Shown one piece after another: positions 51,031-62,570 of a stretch of 64,000 nt of DNA; the stretch's first letter is position 1, and each line of letters starts with the position of its first letter. The position numbers were made by a program, and so were the translations under genes. Below the pieces are notes generated by a model. That model saw only the letters and a program-made list of their open reading frames with translations, was not told the DNA's origin and did not search any database. Origin of the DNA: Numida meleagris (Eukaryota; Chordata; Aves; Galliformes; Numididae); the NCBI RefSeq assembly GCF_002078875.1, contig NC_034438.1:23186067-23250066 (forward strand), written 5' to 3'.

Positions 51031-53100
51031 TTGGGGCGCAGTTTGATTGCTGTCTGGAAAGGACAAATATACAGTCACTCATTTTCGATAACCAGCTGTG
51101 TTCGCACTAAGTTTCGTTTTGCCTAATTTTTTTTTTTCTTTTAAAAAGTCATTGGAAGCATTTGTGGAAGTTGGCGGTCTGCTTAAGGTGGGAGGGAGCC
51201 AGCAGCCAGGAGGTCGGTCAGAAATCAAAATGAGGAAATGAGGGTGGAAAGCCAGTCTGAATGCAGTGGCACGGAAAGCCTTTCCCTCCTTAAAGGAGAA
51301 GTGAGTTGGAGGAACAGACAGGATACACAGAGGGATCAAGTGGTTTGCCAGGTGGGAATGGTACCTTACAGCAGATTGGAAATCTATTCCTAGAGTGACG
51401 AGTAGATAGGACCATAAACTGACGCCTTGTGTACATTAGGAAATCAGTCATCAGTTCTTCAGTTTGATTGTTCTGCACAAAGAGAGCATCTCTGCTTAGA
51501 AACCTCGAGTGATGCATTTCTTTTATGCCACAACAAAGTAAATGGGAAGGCAAAGCTCCTGTGACTGATGCATCACTCCTTGGGTCAGCCATCGGTAGGC
51601 CTCATCACTTTGCCCGACAGCTCCACTCCTCTTCCCTTTCTGATCCAATGTTTGTTCTGTTTTAGTTAAAACGTTAAGTGATCTGCCATGGCTGCCCCTC
51701 TGACTTGTGCACTGTGTCTGATTTATGCTATTTGCACCCTTCTCTTTTTGTCCCTTTCTGTGGAAACAACTTTGTGCATTATTTTTTTAGCCGTTATCCT
51801 CATTCCTCTTTTCTGCAGAGGATTATAACCCTGATCATTGTTCATGGCCATAATTCTATGTGTAAACTCACTTCATCCTAGATTTCAGACTGTTTTGCAG
51901 GTTAAATATAGTGTCTTACTAGCTGGAGAAACCAAAGTAATTCTACCAGAGTCTGCCCGGTGGTTAGGGAAATACAGCTCTGGCATCCTAAGGCTGTGTA
52001 TGTATGGCTTTCTGTGAATGTGAAGGAGCCAGAGTAGCTGAGGAGCTTTTCATGTGTGTACCTTATTAGTTATTGTTTCAGACTTGCTTCTGTAGTTAAA
52101 GGATGGGAGAGAAGATCCCTGAAGAAGAGGCTTGAGAAGAAAGCAGGTTTTTGTCTCTGTGGTCTTCGTAGCTGACAAACAAGTCCTTGCTGAAAGTGGA
52201 AGTGAACCCTGATTTGAGCCTGTGTGGTAAACTCTTAATCTGTGTTGGAAGTGTGAGGAATGAACACTGCAGGAAAGTTTACAAAACTTGCAAAGTGTGA
52301 AAAAGCCAACAGTCTACTGTTGGGCTGCAAAGGAGAATTGTTGTTTGAGTTAGAGAAGCAGTCTGTCTGCGTTGCGCTCTTTTTGGAAAAAAATGATAGT
52401 AATTCATTCAACAAATGGTCTCCAAATTCCTTAATCAGAGCAAAAAAATATTCAGAATCTAGAGCCAAAATGAAAATCTCAGAACAGTGCTTGTAGCTCA
52501 AATGGAGGCCATCATGTCCTTTGATTTTGTGTTCTTTAAACAGCTCAGATCTAATCCCTCTCTGTTATGCATGTAGGGAACGGCAAGGTGTGCATCTGCA
52601 TCTTGCATTTTGAGGTTTGGAAGTAGTGGGGTATTCCACTTGTGGAAATAGTTACTCTTGTGGCTTTTCAAAGTTCTGTTTGCTGATTTCTTCTGATTGT
52701 TACTCAGCGCTGCTGTATTTGATCTTGGTTGTGCTTATGTTCCATATAATTATGATGTTGCAGTGCTTCGCAAGCTTCTTGGCTGGTAGGGAAGTAGAAT
52801 TTGAAGTAGTAATAGTTCCCTTCAGCAGAGGGACAGACATGTAACGTATGGTCTAGAACATCCCCTGTCTGTTGAACCATACTTGCCTGTTGCAAGTTAA
52901 TCTGAATAATGTCAGCTGGTTAAAACATGAATGTCAAGAATATAAACGCTTTAAGCAAACAAACAAGAAAAGTGCTTCATTTCTTTGTTTTTTGTCTTCT
53001 CTCGTTTGTCATGAAGTAAGCCAAATTGTTTATTGAGATAGACTGTCTTCAGTCTTGTGTCATACAGGATGGCATATGCCAAGTTTAGATATTGTACCGT
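50853..53100 (+). other. AP3B1: AP3B1 intron 1, proximal part
   Basis: G+C-rich to about 51030, then AT-rich unique intron. No exon or named repeat was recognised. Confidence 0.7.
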
Positions 53101-53196
53101 GGGATGTAGTTTAGCAGGAAATATTGGTGATAGGTGAGTGGTAGGACTAGATGATCTTGGGGGTCTTTTCCAATCTTGGTGATTCTATGATTCTAA
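53101..53196 (+). mobile_element. CR1 3' tail
   Basis: GTGGTAGGACTAGATGATCT, then TCTTTTCCAATCTTGGTGAT and TCTATGATTCTAAG: the last 90 or so bases of a CR1. Confidence 0.88.
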
Positions 53197-53982
53197 GTTC
53201 CACGAAGATGAACAAAGGAAGATCAGTACACTTAAGTCTGATGTCTAAAGTTGGCCTCATGTAAACTAATTATCCGAAGTAACTTTTTAAAATTTATTCA
53301 GTAAAAATACACAGTGGAAGTACTTACTGCCTAAAAGTTTTGAGTATTGGGTAGTATGCAGAGCCCATGATTCTTTTTCTCCTGCTAAAGCTGCCCTTTT
53401 TTTTTTATTATTTTTTTTAGCTTTAGCAATTTTATAGTTCATTCATTAATTTTTCAGTTCCAAATAGAATCTTCATTTAACAGGCATGGTATTTTCTCAA
53501 CATGTCAGTGTTGTGGTTTGACTGAGACATGTTTTCAGTATTGAAAGTGTTTCAGGGTCTTGAACTTCTGTCATGTAATCTTGCATCGGAATTAGTGGAA
53601 GATTTAATTGTGAGAAAATCAATGAGGTTGATCTTTGACATAGATACCGTGCCACAAACAAGTGGGTACAGGTTGCACCTGCAAATATCACATTTCTTGC
53701 TATTAAATACATTGTATATATCCAGTGCAATGAAAGAAATCTGAGATTGTCAAAATAGAACTTAGATCTGCCTCAGTCAGGTAACCATGTAAATGTCCTT
53801 GAATAAGAAGTTTCGTTACAAAGATGAGGTTCGGGCTAGCTTTTACTCAGAGTATTGAATTGTGCCTAATGAGACAAATATAACTTGCCATTGGGCAGGT
53901 ATTATTTATTGCTTAAGAAAAAAAGTCAAAAGAACACAGGATTGAACTTTTGATAATAGATCATTTCAAATAAATGTCACAT
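53197..53982 (+). other. AP3B1: AP3B1 intron 1 spacer
   Basis: AT-rich, with a T-rich tract at 53399-53420. Nothing else recognised. Confidence 0.5.
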
Positions 53983-54114
53983 ACCTGGAGATGTTCAAGG
54001 CCAAGTTGTATAGGGCCCTGGGCAGCCTGGTCTCGTGCCTGATTTAGCATCTGGTGTTGGAACAAGGTAATCTATAAGGTCCCTTCCAACCCAAGCCACT
54101 CTGTGATTCTGTGA
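53983..54114 (+). mobile_element. CR1 3' tail
   Basis: CCTGGAGATGTTCAAGGCCA, GGGCAGCCTGGTCTCGTG, and a CCCTTCCAACCCAAGCCACT tail ending in GTGATTCTGTG. Confidence 0.9.
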
Positions 54115-54747
54115 AATAAGAAGTAGGTCTGGCATTCCAAGGATGGGATCTTTGCCTTTGTGCTAATCTTTTAAATATCTCAGTAACTGAATAATTAAAA
54201 CATTTTCTGTACCTGAGATGAGTCAGTTTAAACTGTCTAGACTGACTATGTGAAATGGACCCCACTGCATGACTGGAGATGGCTGTGCTGCTTCTCCTTC
54301 AACTTTCCTTTCCTTCCCTTCCATCACATTAACTGACGTATGATTCTATGTATGGTATTCCTTTACACACCTTGTATAATTACATTTTAGGAACATATTA
54401 ATGTGTCCTGGTAGGTAGTCTGGCATTTATCTGTGAATTGGTTATATCCAAGGCACAGGTCTCTTACCTGTTCCAAATGTATGTATGTTTATGTGCCCCA
54501 CATTTTTGAAAAAGAAGAAAATGCATCAGGTTGTAGATTAGCAGAATAACGGAAGTGACACGTATGCTGAAAACAGGAGTGTTCAGGGGAAAAATTTTAA
54601 GAGCTGAGAGGTCAAGTAAGTCATAGACCATATGGACCTGTGGACCATAGACTTTTCCTCCATTATCTAGATTGGTAGAATTAATGGAGTAAGAACTGTT
54701 TAGGTGGAAGACTGTCAAAATCATCTCTAGCATGGACAGATAGTTTC
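54115..54747 (+). other. AP3B1: AP3B1 intron 1 spacer
   Basis: Nothing recognised. Confidence 0.5.
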
Positions 54748-55258
54748 ACAGGATGGTGAAAAGCTGGAAGGGACCTTTGGAAATCATCTGGTCCAACTTC
54801 TGCTACAAGCAGAGACACAAAGAACAGGGTGCCCAAGACCAAATCGAGACGGCTTTTGAAGATTTCTGAAGAGGAGACTCCACAACTGCTCTGGGCAACA
54901 TGTGCAGGTACTCCGTCATCTGCGCAGCACAAAAGTGCTGCCTGGTATTCAGAGGGAACCTCCTGTGTTCTAGTTTGTGCCCACTGCCTCTCATCCTGCA
55001 CTGAGCACCACTGAAAAGAGCCTGTCTCCATCTTCTTTGCACTCTCCATTCAGGTATTTACAGGCGTGGAGGAGATCCTTCCTGAGCCTCCTCCAGGCTG
55101 AACAGCCCTAGCTTCACAGTCTGTCTTCATGGGAAAGGTGTTCTGGTCCCTTCATCATTTTTGTCACCCTCTCCAGTGTCTCCGCATCTTTCTTGTTGTG
55201 GGGGACCCACAGCTGGACACAGCACTTCAGGTATGGCTGCACCAGTGCTGAATGAAGA
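54748..55258 (-). mobile_element. CR1 host copy, 3' half (split by an insertion)
   Basis: Antisense CR1 from the 3' tail (TTTCACAGGATGGTGAAAAG, CTGGAAGGGACCTTTGG) to the TGGACACAGCACTTCAGGTA block near 55230. It breaks off at 55258 and resumes at about 56385 in the same orientation and register, so a later CR1 has split it. Confidence 0.88.
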
Positions 55259-56368
55259 GAAAGTAGATGAATGGTGTCCCTTGGGGTCAATCCTGTGACT
55301 GGTGCTCTTTAGTATCTTCATCAGCAACCTAGGTGGTGGGATCAAGCACCCCCTCAGCAAGTTTGCAAACGATACCAGGCTGAGTGGTGCATTTAGAATC
55401 AAAGAATATCCTGAGTTGGAAGGGACCCATAAGGATCATTGAGTCAAACTCCAGGCTCCACACAGGACCACACAAAAACCTAGCCGTATGACTGAAGGCA
55501 TTATCCGGATGGTTACTGAACCCCAGCAGACTCAGTGTTATGAATGCGATAATATGCTAGAAGGGAGGGGTGCCATCCTAAATGACCTGGACAAGGTTGA
55601 AAAGTAGGCTTATGTGAACCGAGTGAGGTTCAACAAGTGTTGTACTTGGGTCAGGGCAAACCTAGATAGATGTGCAGACTGGGAGAAGTCCTTGAGAGCA
55701 GACCTGTGTAGACAGACTTGGAGATCTTGGTGAATGAAAAGGTTGACATGAACCAGCAGTATACATTTGCAGCCCAGAAGGCCAGCTCTCTTCTGGACTG
55801 CATCAAAAGACAGGTGGCCAGCAGGGTGAGGGAGGTGACTGTTCTCTGTCCTGCCCTCAAGTGGCCTCACCTTTAGTGCTGTGACCAGGCCTGGGGCCCC
55901 CAGCACAAGAAAGATAAAGAGTTGTTGGGTTGGGTCCAGAGGAGACCACTAAGATGATCAGAGAGCTGGAGTACCTCTCTTGTGAAGAAAGTTTGAAGGA
56001 GGTGGGCTTGTTTAGCTTGGAGAAGAGAAGGCTCCGAAAGACCTTACTGCAGTCTTCCAGTACTTAAACAAAAAAAAAAAAGCTTATAAACAGGTCGGGG
56101 ACCAACTTTTTTCATGGGCAGATAGTGATAGCTTAAAACCGTTCCCCCTCCTCCTAAAAGGTGGGAGATGTAGATTATATATTAGGGGGAATTTTTAACT
56201 GGAGAAGCTGTGGATGCCCCATCTGCAGAGGCATTAAAGACCACGTTGGATGCGGCCCTGGGCAGCCTGATATGGTGACTGGTAATCTTGCACATGACAG
56301 AGTGTTGGAACTGGGTGTTTTTAAGGTCTCTTCAAACCAAGCCACTTTGTGATTCTGTGCTTCTGTGA
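55259..56368 (+). mobile_element. CR1 inserted into an older CR1
   Basis: This plus-strand copy starts in the RT region (GTGTCCCTTGGGGTCAATCC, corresponding to the GVPQGS segment). It runs through TTTGCAAACGATACCAGGCT (RT active-site region, decayed), TGAACCAGCAGTATACATTT and AGCCTGATATGGTGACTGGT to a TTGTGATTCTGTGCTTCTGT tail at 56368. It is itself interrupted at 55395-55535. TGAAGA occurs at both junctions (55253-55258 and 56365-56370) and may be a short target duplication. Frameshifts and stops are frequent. Confidence 0.88.
55395..55535 (-). mobile_element. Innermost CR1 3' fragment
   Basis: AGAATCAAAGAATATCCTGA, then GTTGGAAGGGACCCATAAGG and a CAAACTCCAGGCTCCACACA block. This is the antisense 3' end of a CR1 subfamily different from its neighbours, sitting inside the plus-strand copy. 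Confidence 0.85.
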
Positions 56369-56384
56369 AGAATTGCTTGACTTG

Positions 56385-57016
56385 ACCTGCTGGCAATATT
56401 TTGCCGAACTCAGCCAAGAATGCTGTTAGCCTTCTTAGCAGCAAGGGCACACTGCTGACTCGTATTCAACTTGGTGTCCACCAGGACCCCCAGGCCCTTA
56501 CCTGCAGAACTCCTTTCCTGTTGTCGGGGTGGCACCCCTCATGGGCTGGTGTGTGAGGTTGGCTCTCACCATATGAAGGACTCTGCACTTCTTGTTGAAC
56601 TTCATGAGGTTTCTATCAGCCCACCTCTCTGTTGAGATCCCTCTGGATGGCTGTACGGCCCTGTGGTGAGTCAGCTGTTAGTTTCATGTCATCCTTGAAT
56701 TTACTGAGACTGCCCTCTGCCCCACTGTTCAGATTGTTAATGGAAATGTTAATGAGGACCCAATATGGACTCCTGAGGTATTTCACTTGTTGCCTCCATG
56801 TAACTATACTTTACACCACTGATCACTACCCTCTGCGTTCAGCCATTCAGCCAGTTTCTGATCCACCTTATTGTTTCCTCACCCAACCTATACCTCGGTA
56901 GTTTCTCTATGAAGATCTTATGGTGGACAGCATCAAAGGCCTTACTGAAGTCCAGGAAGACAATATTCACTGTACCCTGCAGTCATGCAGATGTAGTTTG
57001 TTGCAGATCGCCTAAG
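56385..57016 (-). mobile_element. CR1 host copy, 5' half
   Basis: This continues the antisense CR1 of 54748-55258: CAGCCAAGAATGCTGTTAGC, TTGTTGAACTTCATGAGGTT, CGTTCAGCCATTCAGCCAGT, and GTGGACAGCATCAAAGGCCT (antisense of the KAFDAVHH palm segment). The 5' truncation is near 57016. Confidence 0.9.
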
Positions 57017-58330
57017 TTAATGGGATACTTTTATCATAACAGTATATAGTGTTGCTGTATGTAAACGGATGAAAAGTCTAACCACTTTCCAATTTTAAAG
57101 AAAAACCAGAGGGAGGGTTAGTATCCAGGATCCACATAAGTTGCATATGCTATGCTGCTGCTATCACTATCTACTGTTAATTCCAGGTGGATAGAGGATT
57201 TTCATGTATCTTAATTGCCTTAAAAAAAAAAAGTTACCTGATTGTAATATAAAAATGCAGTAATGTTAGGTTATTTGAGACAACATGAATTCAACAATGT
57301 AAATAGTTACTGCTTTATCTAAATAAAATGCAAAAATTTACAGGTAAACCCTATGAGTAACATCAGCAGGTACAGATAAATATAGTGTTGAAACAGATGG
57401 CAAAATTTGTAATAAGCATTTTGAACTTAACTGATTTGAATCTTTAAACTATATTCCTGCCAAACAAAATACAATTGTAATTTATTAGAGTTTTTTTCCT
57501 GTAGATCTGTATTAACCATTTGGTTGAGCTATTCACTGGGAAACTCAGCAGGGCTGCAAACCCATTTTTTTTTTTCTGCTGAGATTTGGAAGCTTGTTTT
57601 GGAAAGAGTTGATCTGAGGTGGTGATTTCATTAAGGTACTCATTCTCCAATTCCCTGTGCACGACACTTTTTCAAATTCATCAAAGCTAAAAGCTTATTT
57701 TCAACAGCTGCCAGAGATGTTCTTGGAGTCTTCAATTGATCTAGTTTTACCTTGGCATATCTTGTTCAACTAGTCATGGGAAGCTTGTATAAACTTCCAT
57801 ATATGAAATTCTTGGAGGAGAGTCCAGCCCTAATATTCAAGCTTGATGCGTACAGTAGCTCATTGGCAAGTCCACTATCTTATTCCATCTGTTATAATGA
57901 CACTTTGCCCACTGATATGGTGATATGCCAACCTCAGTAGGATGCACAAGCCAGTGAAAAGGAATGGTTTGGGTGAAGTGGCAACTCTAGAAGATAAAAT
58001 CTGATCCCTGTAGTGAGTACCACAGCAGGAACTAATTGCAGTGCATGAACAGAAACATAGTACTGCAGAGCACTTTCCTGGTTGAAATTGGTCAGATCTG
58101 ATGGAAAGTGACACACAGTGAATATGTTCTTATTGCCATCCTCTTGGCACATATGAGAATGTAAGCAATGAACTGTTGATTTGCTGTGATTCTCTGTAAT
58201 GTAGTCATTAAATTTTTTTTATGCTTTAGGTAGTTGTTTTTTGGCTTTTTTTTTTTACAGAGAGATGAGCGTTATTTAAGGTCTTCACTATGGTTTCTGA
58301 ATATTTATTGTACTTATATAATGTTTGCAT
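57017..58330 (+). other. AP3B1: AP3B1 intron 1 spacer
   Basis: AT-rich. A-runs at 57221-57232 and T-runs at 58245-58256. No exon was recognised. Confidence 0.5.
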
Positions 58331-59137
58331 AAATTTGCAGATGACACCAAGCTGAGCAGTGCAGTCAGTGCATTGGAGGAAAGGGAAGCCATGCAGAGGG
58401 ACCTAGACAGGCTGGAAAAGTGGGCCCATGTGAACTTAATGAGGTTCAGCAAGGCCGAGTGCAAGGTGCTGCACTTGGGCCAGGGCAATCCCAGGTATTT
58501 ATACAAACTGGAGGAAGATCTCCTTGAAAGCAGCCCTGTGGAGAAGGACACAGGGGTCCTGGTGGATGAGAAGCTGGACATGAGCCAGCAGTGTGCGCTG
58601 GCTGCCCGGAAGGCCAACTATGTTCTGGTCTGCATTAAAAGAGGAGTGGCCAGCAGGGAGAGGGAGGTGGTGGTCCCCCTCTACTCAGCTCCTGTGGGGC
58701 CCTATCTGGAGTACTGTGTCCAGGCCTGGGGCTTCCAGCACAAGAAAGACGTGGAGCTCTTGGAACGAGTTCAGAGGAGGGCCACCAAGATGATCAGAGG
58801 GCTGGAGCACCTCTCCTATGAAGAAAGGTTGAGGGAACTGGGCTTATTTAGCTTGGAGAAGAGAAGGCTCCAGAAAGACCTCATTGTGGCCTTCCAATAC
58901 TTGAAGGGAGTGTATAAACAGGAGGGGGAACGGCTGTTTACATAGGTAGATAGTGATAGGACAAGGGGGAATGGTTTTAAACTGAGACAGCGGAGATTTA
59001 GGTTAGATAGTAGGAGGAAGTTTTTCACTCAGAGGATGGTGACACACTGGAACAGGTTGCCCAAGGAGGTTGTGGATGCCCCGTCCCTGGAGGCATTCAA
59101 GGCAAGGCTGGATGTGGCTCTGGGCAGCCTGGTCTAG
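58331..59137 (+). pseudogene. CR1 ORF2 RT C-terminal segment with one nonsense codon
   Basis: The frame starts [12 protein letters not shown], with the RT catalytic motif Phe-Ala-Asp-Asp at 58334-58345. It continues through the thumb region ([40 protein letters not shown]) to a TAG at 58943-58945, where other copies have a Trp codon. The same frame then stays open to a second TAG at 59135-59137, covering the [13 protein letters not shown] segment typical of the ORF2 end. One base change therefore accounts for the only break in about 268 codons. Without the endonuclease and RT N-terminus it has no retrotransposition activity of its own. Confidence 0.9.
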
Positions 59138-59243
59138 TGGTTGGCGACCCTGCCCACAGCATGGGGGTTGAAACCAGATGATCTTTGAGGTCCTTTTCAA
59201 CCCAGGCCATTCTGTGATTTCATGATTCTGTGGTTCTATGAAT
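58331..59243 (+). mobile_element. CR1 3' part with well-kept RT C-terminus
   Basis: The copy is truncated exactly at the reverse-transcriptase active site and runs to the 3' tail (CCATTCTGTGATTTCATGAT). Its reading frame is described in the next entry. It appears younger than most copies here because the frame is almost uninterrupted. Confidence 0.94.
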
Positions 59244-60914
59244 GTATTTGCTGTAGACGGTGTGATCTGCATCACGAAGGACCTTAACAATGTTTTTCAG
59301 TAGCATTGTTATAAGGCTGACACTTGCAAAAAAATTTCCTGATTTTCTTTGTTCTGCTTTTCTAAAGATTATCCTTGCTTATGTTCCCTCTTCCTCCCAG
59401 TAGTTTTCTTGAGAAAACTAGAATTCCTTAGTCAGTTAAACATTTCTGGCATTCTGGTAGAAAATGAAGAGCAGTACATTATAGTGCTCTTAAGCAGTGA
59501 TTCTGAAATTTGGCATATATCCATGAATATATTAATGTTGTTGTAGATTGTTGTTGTTGTGAAAACACCATCTTTTTACAGGTATCTTTAAAGGAAGCCT
59601 TAGCGTTTTCAGGAATGCTGGAAATACTACTTCTCGCTCTCCTATACTCTTTTCACATCTGTTTGTGATCTACACGTCTACAAATTCTGAACACTGGCCT
59701 GCTCCAAGATAGGCTAAAAATGGACACGTCTACTGAGGTGGTGGTAGTTCAGGTGCCAGTTTTTCAGAGTTCAGGAAACTGGCCTCTGCCACCAAAGATT
59801 TTTCTCTTGCAGAAACATTGCTGTAGCTTTGAAGGTGTTGGCACTATCAGAATAAGTCATAAGCAGTGGTCTTGCATGGTTGTTTGAAAGGATGACAAGA
59901 AGCGACCTTTCTTTTCAGTGAAGTAGGGTCTCTAACAACTGTAGTGTCATTAGATAATCTCCATTAAATCACAGTCCTCTCCAGAAGGTCTTTCAAACTA
60001 CTGTGTCATATTGCTGTCTGGTTAGAGCTTTACAAGTGTAGGTTGTTCATTGAAGTTGGTGGTAGCATCAACTTCTGGATGTTCCTGCACTGATTTCTCA
60101 AGCATAGGTCAAGTAGCAATGTAGCTTGACAGCAGTGAGTAGAAAACATGCATTAATTTCATGTTTTTCTGTGCTTTTGCTTTCTAAGGATGAGACTACC
60201 TAAACTGTCTAGATGAGATGTGCTTTGAGAAGCTAGTGGCAAAGCAATCATTTAGTGAGTTAATTATCTTGGTCATCTAGCTGTAACCTGCCTTGTTCTT
60301 CTCTGTGACAGTCAGACATACATGATACTGTTTTTCCTTGTGTTTCTGTAGTCTACATTTCAAAACTACAAAGTTCACTTTCTGAGGGATGTATTTGGTT
60401 TTCAGATTGAAAAGAAAGTTAGTTGGGGCTGAAAAGGAAATAAGTGATTTCTCATCATTTCTCTTTAAATCACAGTATATGTCACTTGTCTCCCTTGAAA
60501 TAATAGTTGAATTCTGAGGTGGGATTGTGAACTAAAAATACAATGTTATAATGAGAGAGGGTGGCAATACTGAATAGCACCACAAGATGTCATTCGAACT
60601 ATTTGTGGTGTAGAATGAAATGCTCACAGTGAAACACAGAATTCTTAATTTTCAGCTGGAAAAAAAAACCCAAATCAACAGCAGAATAAACTCAAGTCAT
60701 AGCATGTATTCACTTCTGTTTTCCATGTTATATGGCTTTGAAATAAATTTGCAGTTCTCTTCTAAGTGTTATACTCAGGCTTGCTCAGGCAATTGCATAA
60801 ACTCTAGGCTAGAGTAAACAAATTTGTTTTAAGGATTTTACAGTGCCTGTAGACTGAAGGGGGAGGGGGGGAAATAAAACCCTGATTTTTTTTGGAGAGG
60901 AAGATTATAGAGAG
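59244..60914 (+). other. AP3B1: AP3B1 intron 1 spacer
   Basis: Mostly AT-rich with a (TTG)n-like run at 59537-59562. No exon or named repeat was recognised. Confidence 0.5.
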
Positions 60915-61310
60915 TGTTCAGGTGCCTCTTGAACTCTGGTAGTTCAGGGCCGTGCCCTCTTCCCTGAGCAGCCTGTTCCATGCCCACCACCCTCTGGTGC
61001 AGAACCATTTCCTAACACACCCGTGACCCTCCCCTGATGCAGCTCCATGCCATTCCCTCAGGTTCTGTCACTGTCACTAGGGAGCAGAGGCCTCCTCTGC
61101 TCTGGGCCAAACAATCCAAGGGACTTCAGCTGCTCCTCATGCTTGTTCCCCTCCAGACCCTTTACCATCATTGTAGCCCTCCTTTGGACACTTTCTTAAC
61201 AGCTTTATGTCCTTCTTATATTGTGGCACCCAGATGTCACCCAGTGCTGGAGGTGAGGCCACACATGGCAGAGTGTGGCAACCCCTGCCCTCTTGCACCT
61301 GGGGATGAGT
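60915..61310 (-). mobile_element. CR1 fragment
   Basis: Antisense CR1: CCTGAGCAGCCTGTTCCATG, CTGATGCAGCTCCATGCCAT, and CCCTCCTTTGGACACTTTCT blocks. Both ends are truncated. Confidence 0.88.
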
Positions 61311-61333
61311 AACCGCATGCATCAATATGCACG

Positions 61334-62015
61334 TTAGGGCATGACCTGCTGGAGAGGAGCTCTGTGGAGAAGGACCTGGGTGTTCTGGTGGACGACAGGT
61401 TGGCCATAAGCCAGCAGTGTGCCCTTGTGGCCAAGAAGGCCAATGGTATCCTGGGGTACATTAAAAAGAGTGGCCAGCAGGTCAGGGGAGGTGATCCTTC
61501 CACTCCACACTGCCCTTGTAAGGCCATATTTAGAATACTGTGTCCAGTTCTGGGCTCCCCAGTTCAAAAAAGATGGGGATCTCCTAGGAAGAGTCCAGCT
61601 GAGGGCTACAAAGATGGTGAGGGGCTGGAGCATCTCCTGTGTGAGGAAAGGCTGAGTAACCTGGATCTGTTCAGCATGGGGGGAAGAAGACTGAAGGGTG
61701 TTCTGATTAATGTTTATAAGTATCCAAAGGGAGGTGAGAGGCAAATGTGGCCTGATGTGGCCAGGCTGTTCTTCGTGTAGTGACAGGACAAGAAGTAATG
61801 GCCTAAAACTTGAACGCGGGAAGTTTCATACTAACATGCTGAGGAACTTCTTTATGGTAAGGTTGAGAGAGAACTGGAACAGGTTGTTCAGAGACTTTGT
61901 GGAGTCTCCTTCTGTAGAGATATTCATAAGACCTCTCTGTATGCTTATGCTTTAGCAGGGGGTTTAGACTCGATGATCTCTTGAGGTCGTTTCCTTCCTG
62001 AAAGGCCTCCATAGG
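61334..62015 (+). mobile_element. CR1 LINE 3' part
   Basis: This copy starts in the ORF2 C-terminal region (GAGCTCTGTGGAGAAGGACC), continues through ATAAGCCAGCAGTGTGCCCT and GAACTGGAACAGGTTGTTC, and ends in a CTCGATGATCTCTTGAGGTC block. The terminal ATTCT repeats are missing or decayed. It lies back to back with the antisense fragment at 60915-61310. Frameshifts break the frame. Confidence 0.9.
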
Positions 62016-62099
62016 ACTTAATACCGTAGAAGTGCCAGGGCCAGATAGGTTGCTCTGTCAGTATGCATTTTCTGTTTCAAACTTGGTAACATTCATAGG

Positions 62100-62570
62100 A
62101 TTGCTGCGGAGACCAGTCTCGGAGCAGGTAAGACTGCACTGGGCAAGGGTTCTGAAGCGAAAAGGGCCACAAAAAAGCTCTTTTTAGGGCTTTTTGAAGC
62201 CAGGAAAAGCGTGGAGTTCATGCCGGGGGGCTGGCAGCTTGTGGGCGGGCTGCCGAGCTAGCAGGGGTGGAGCCGGCACTGCCCGCTCTTAATCCTATCT
62301 GTGACCTTGACCTCTGGCCATTAGGCTATTAGTAGCTTTTGGGAGGGCGGGAGCTAGCTCCTGCCCACAGCTCACGCACGTTTAGTGAGGTGCTTTGCTG
62401 CCCGCTGAGAACAGGGAGGGGTAATCAGTGCGTGACCACAGCCCACGCTGCCCATTCTGTACTGCAGTGGGTGTGAGAGGTGGGTTGAGGAGCAGGGTGT
62501 GTAAGTGCTGTCCTCTTTCGTCAGGAGACCTGCTCTCACATTTGTAGTCTGTGAGACTTTGAGTTTAAAC
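62100..62570 (+). promoter_or_regulatory. CR1 5' untranslated and promoter region
   Basis: About 470 bases precede the ORF1 ATG. This region is G+C-rich with no TATA box, as for internal LINE promoters. It contains TGACCTTGA at 62302-62310, the reverse of the extended half-site TCAAGGTCA used by ERR and NR5A nuclear receptors, overlapping a second TGACCTC half-site at 62308-62314. Promoter function is inferred from position only. Confidence 0.5.

Noticed and set aside
50364..51110. A 248-codon plus-strand frame and overlapping minus-strand frames across the AP3B1 promoter
   Set aside because: They are CpG-island artefacts in a different frame from the recognised AP3B1 start, with low-complexity Ala/Pro/Arg/Gly composition.
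62505..62570. Upstream in-frame extension of CR1 ORF1 by 22 codons
   Set aside because: It would need a GTG start. The first ATG at 62571 has a strong context and begins the conserved basic segment.
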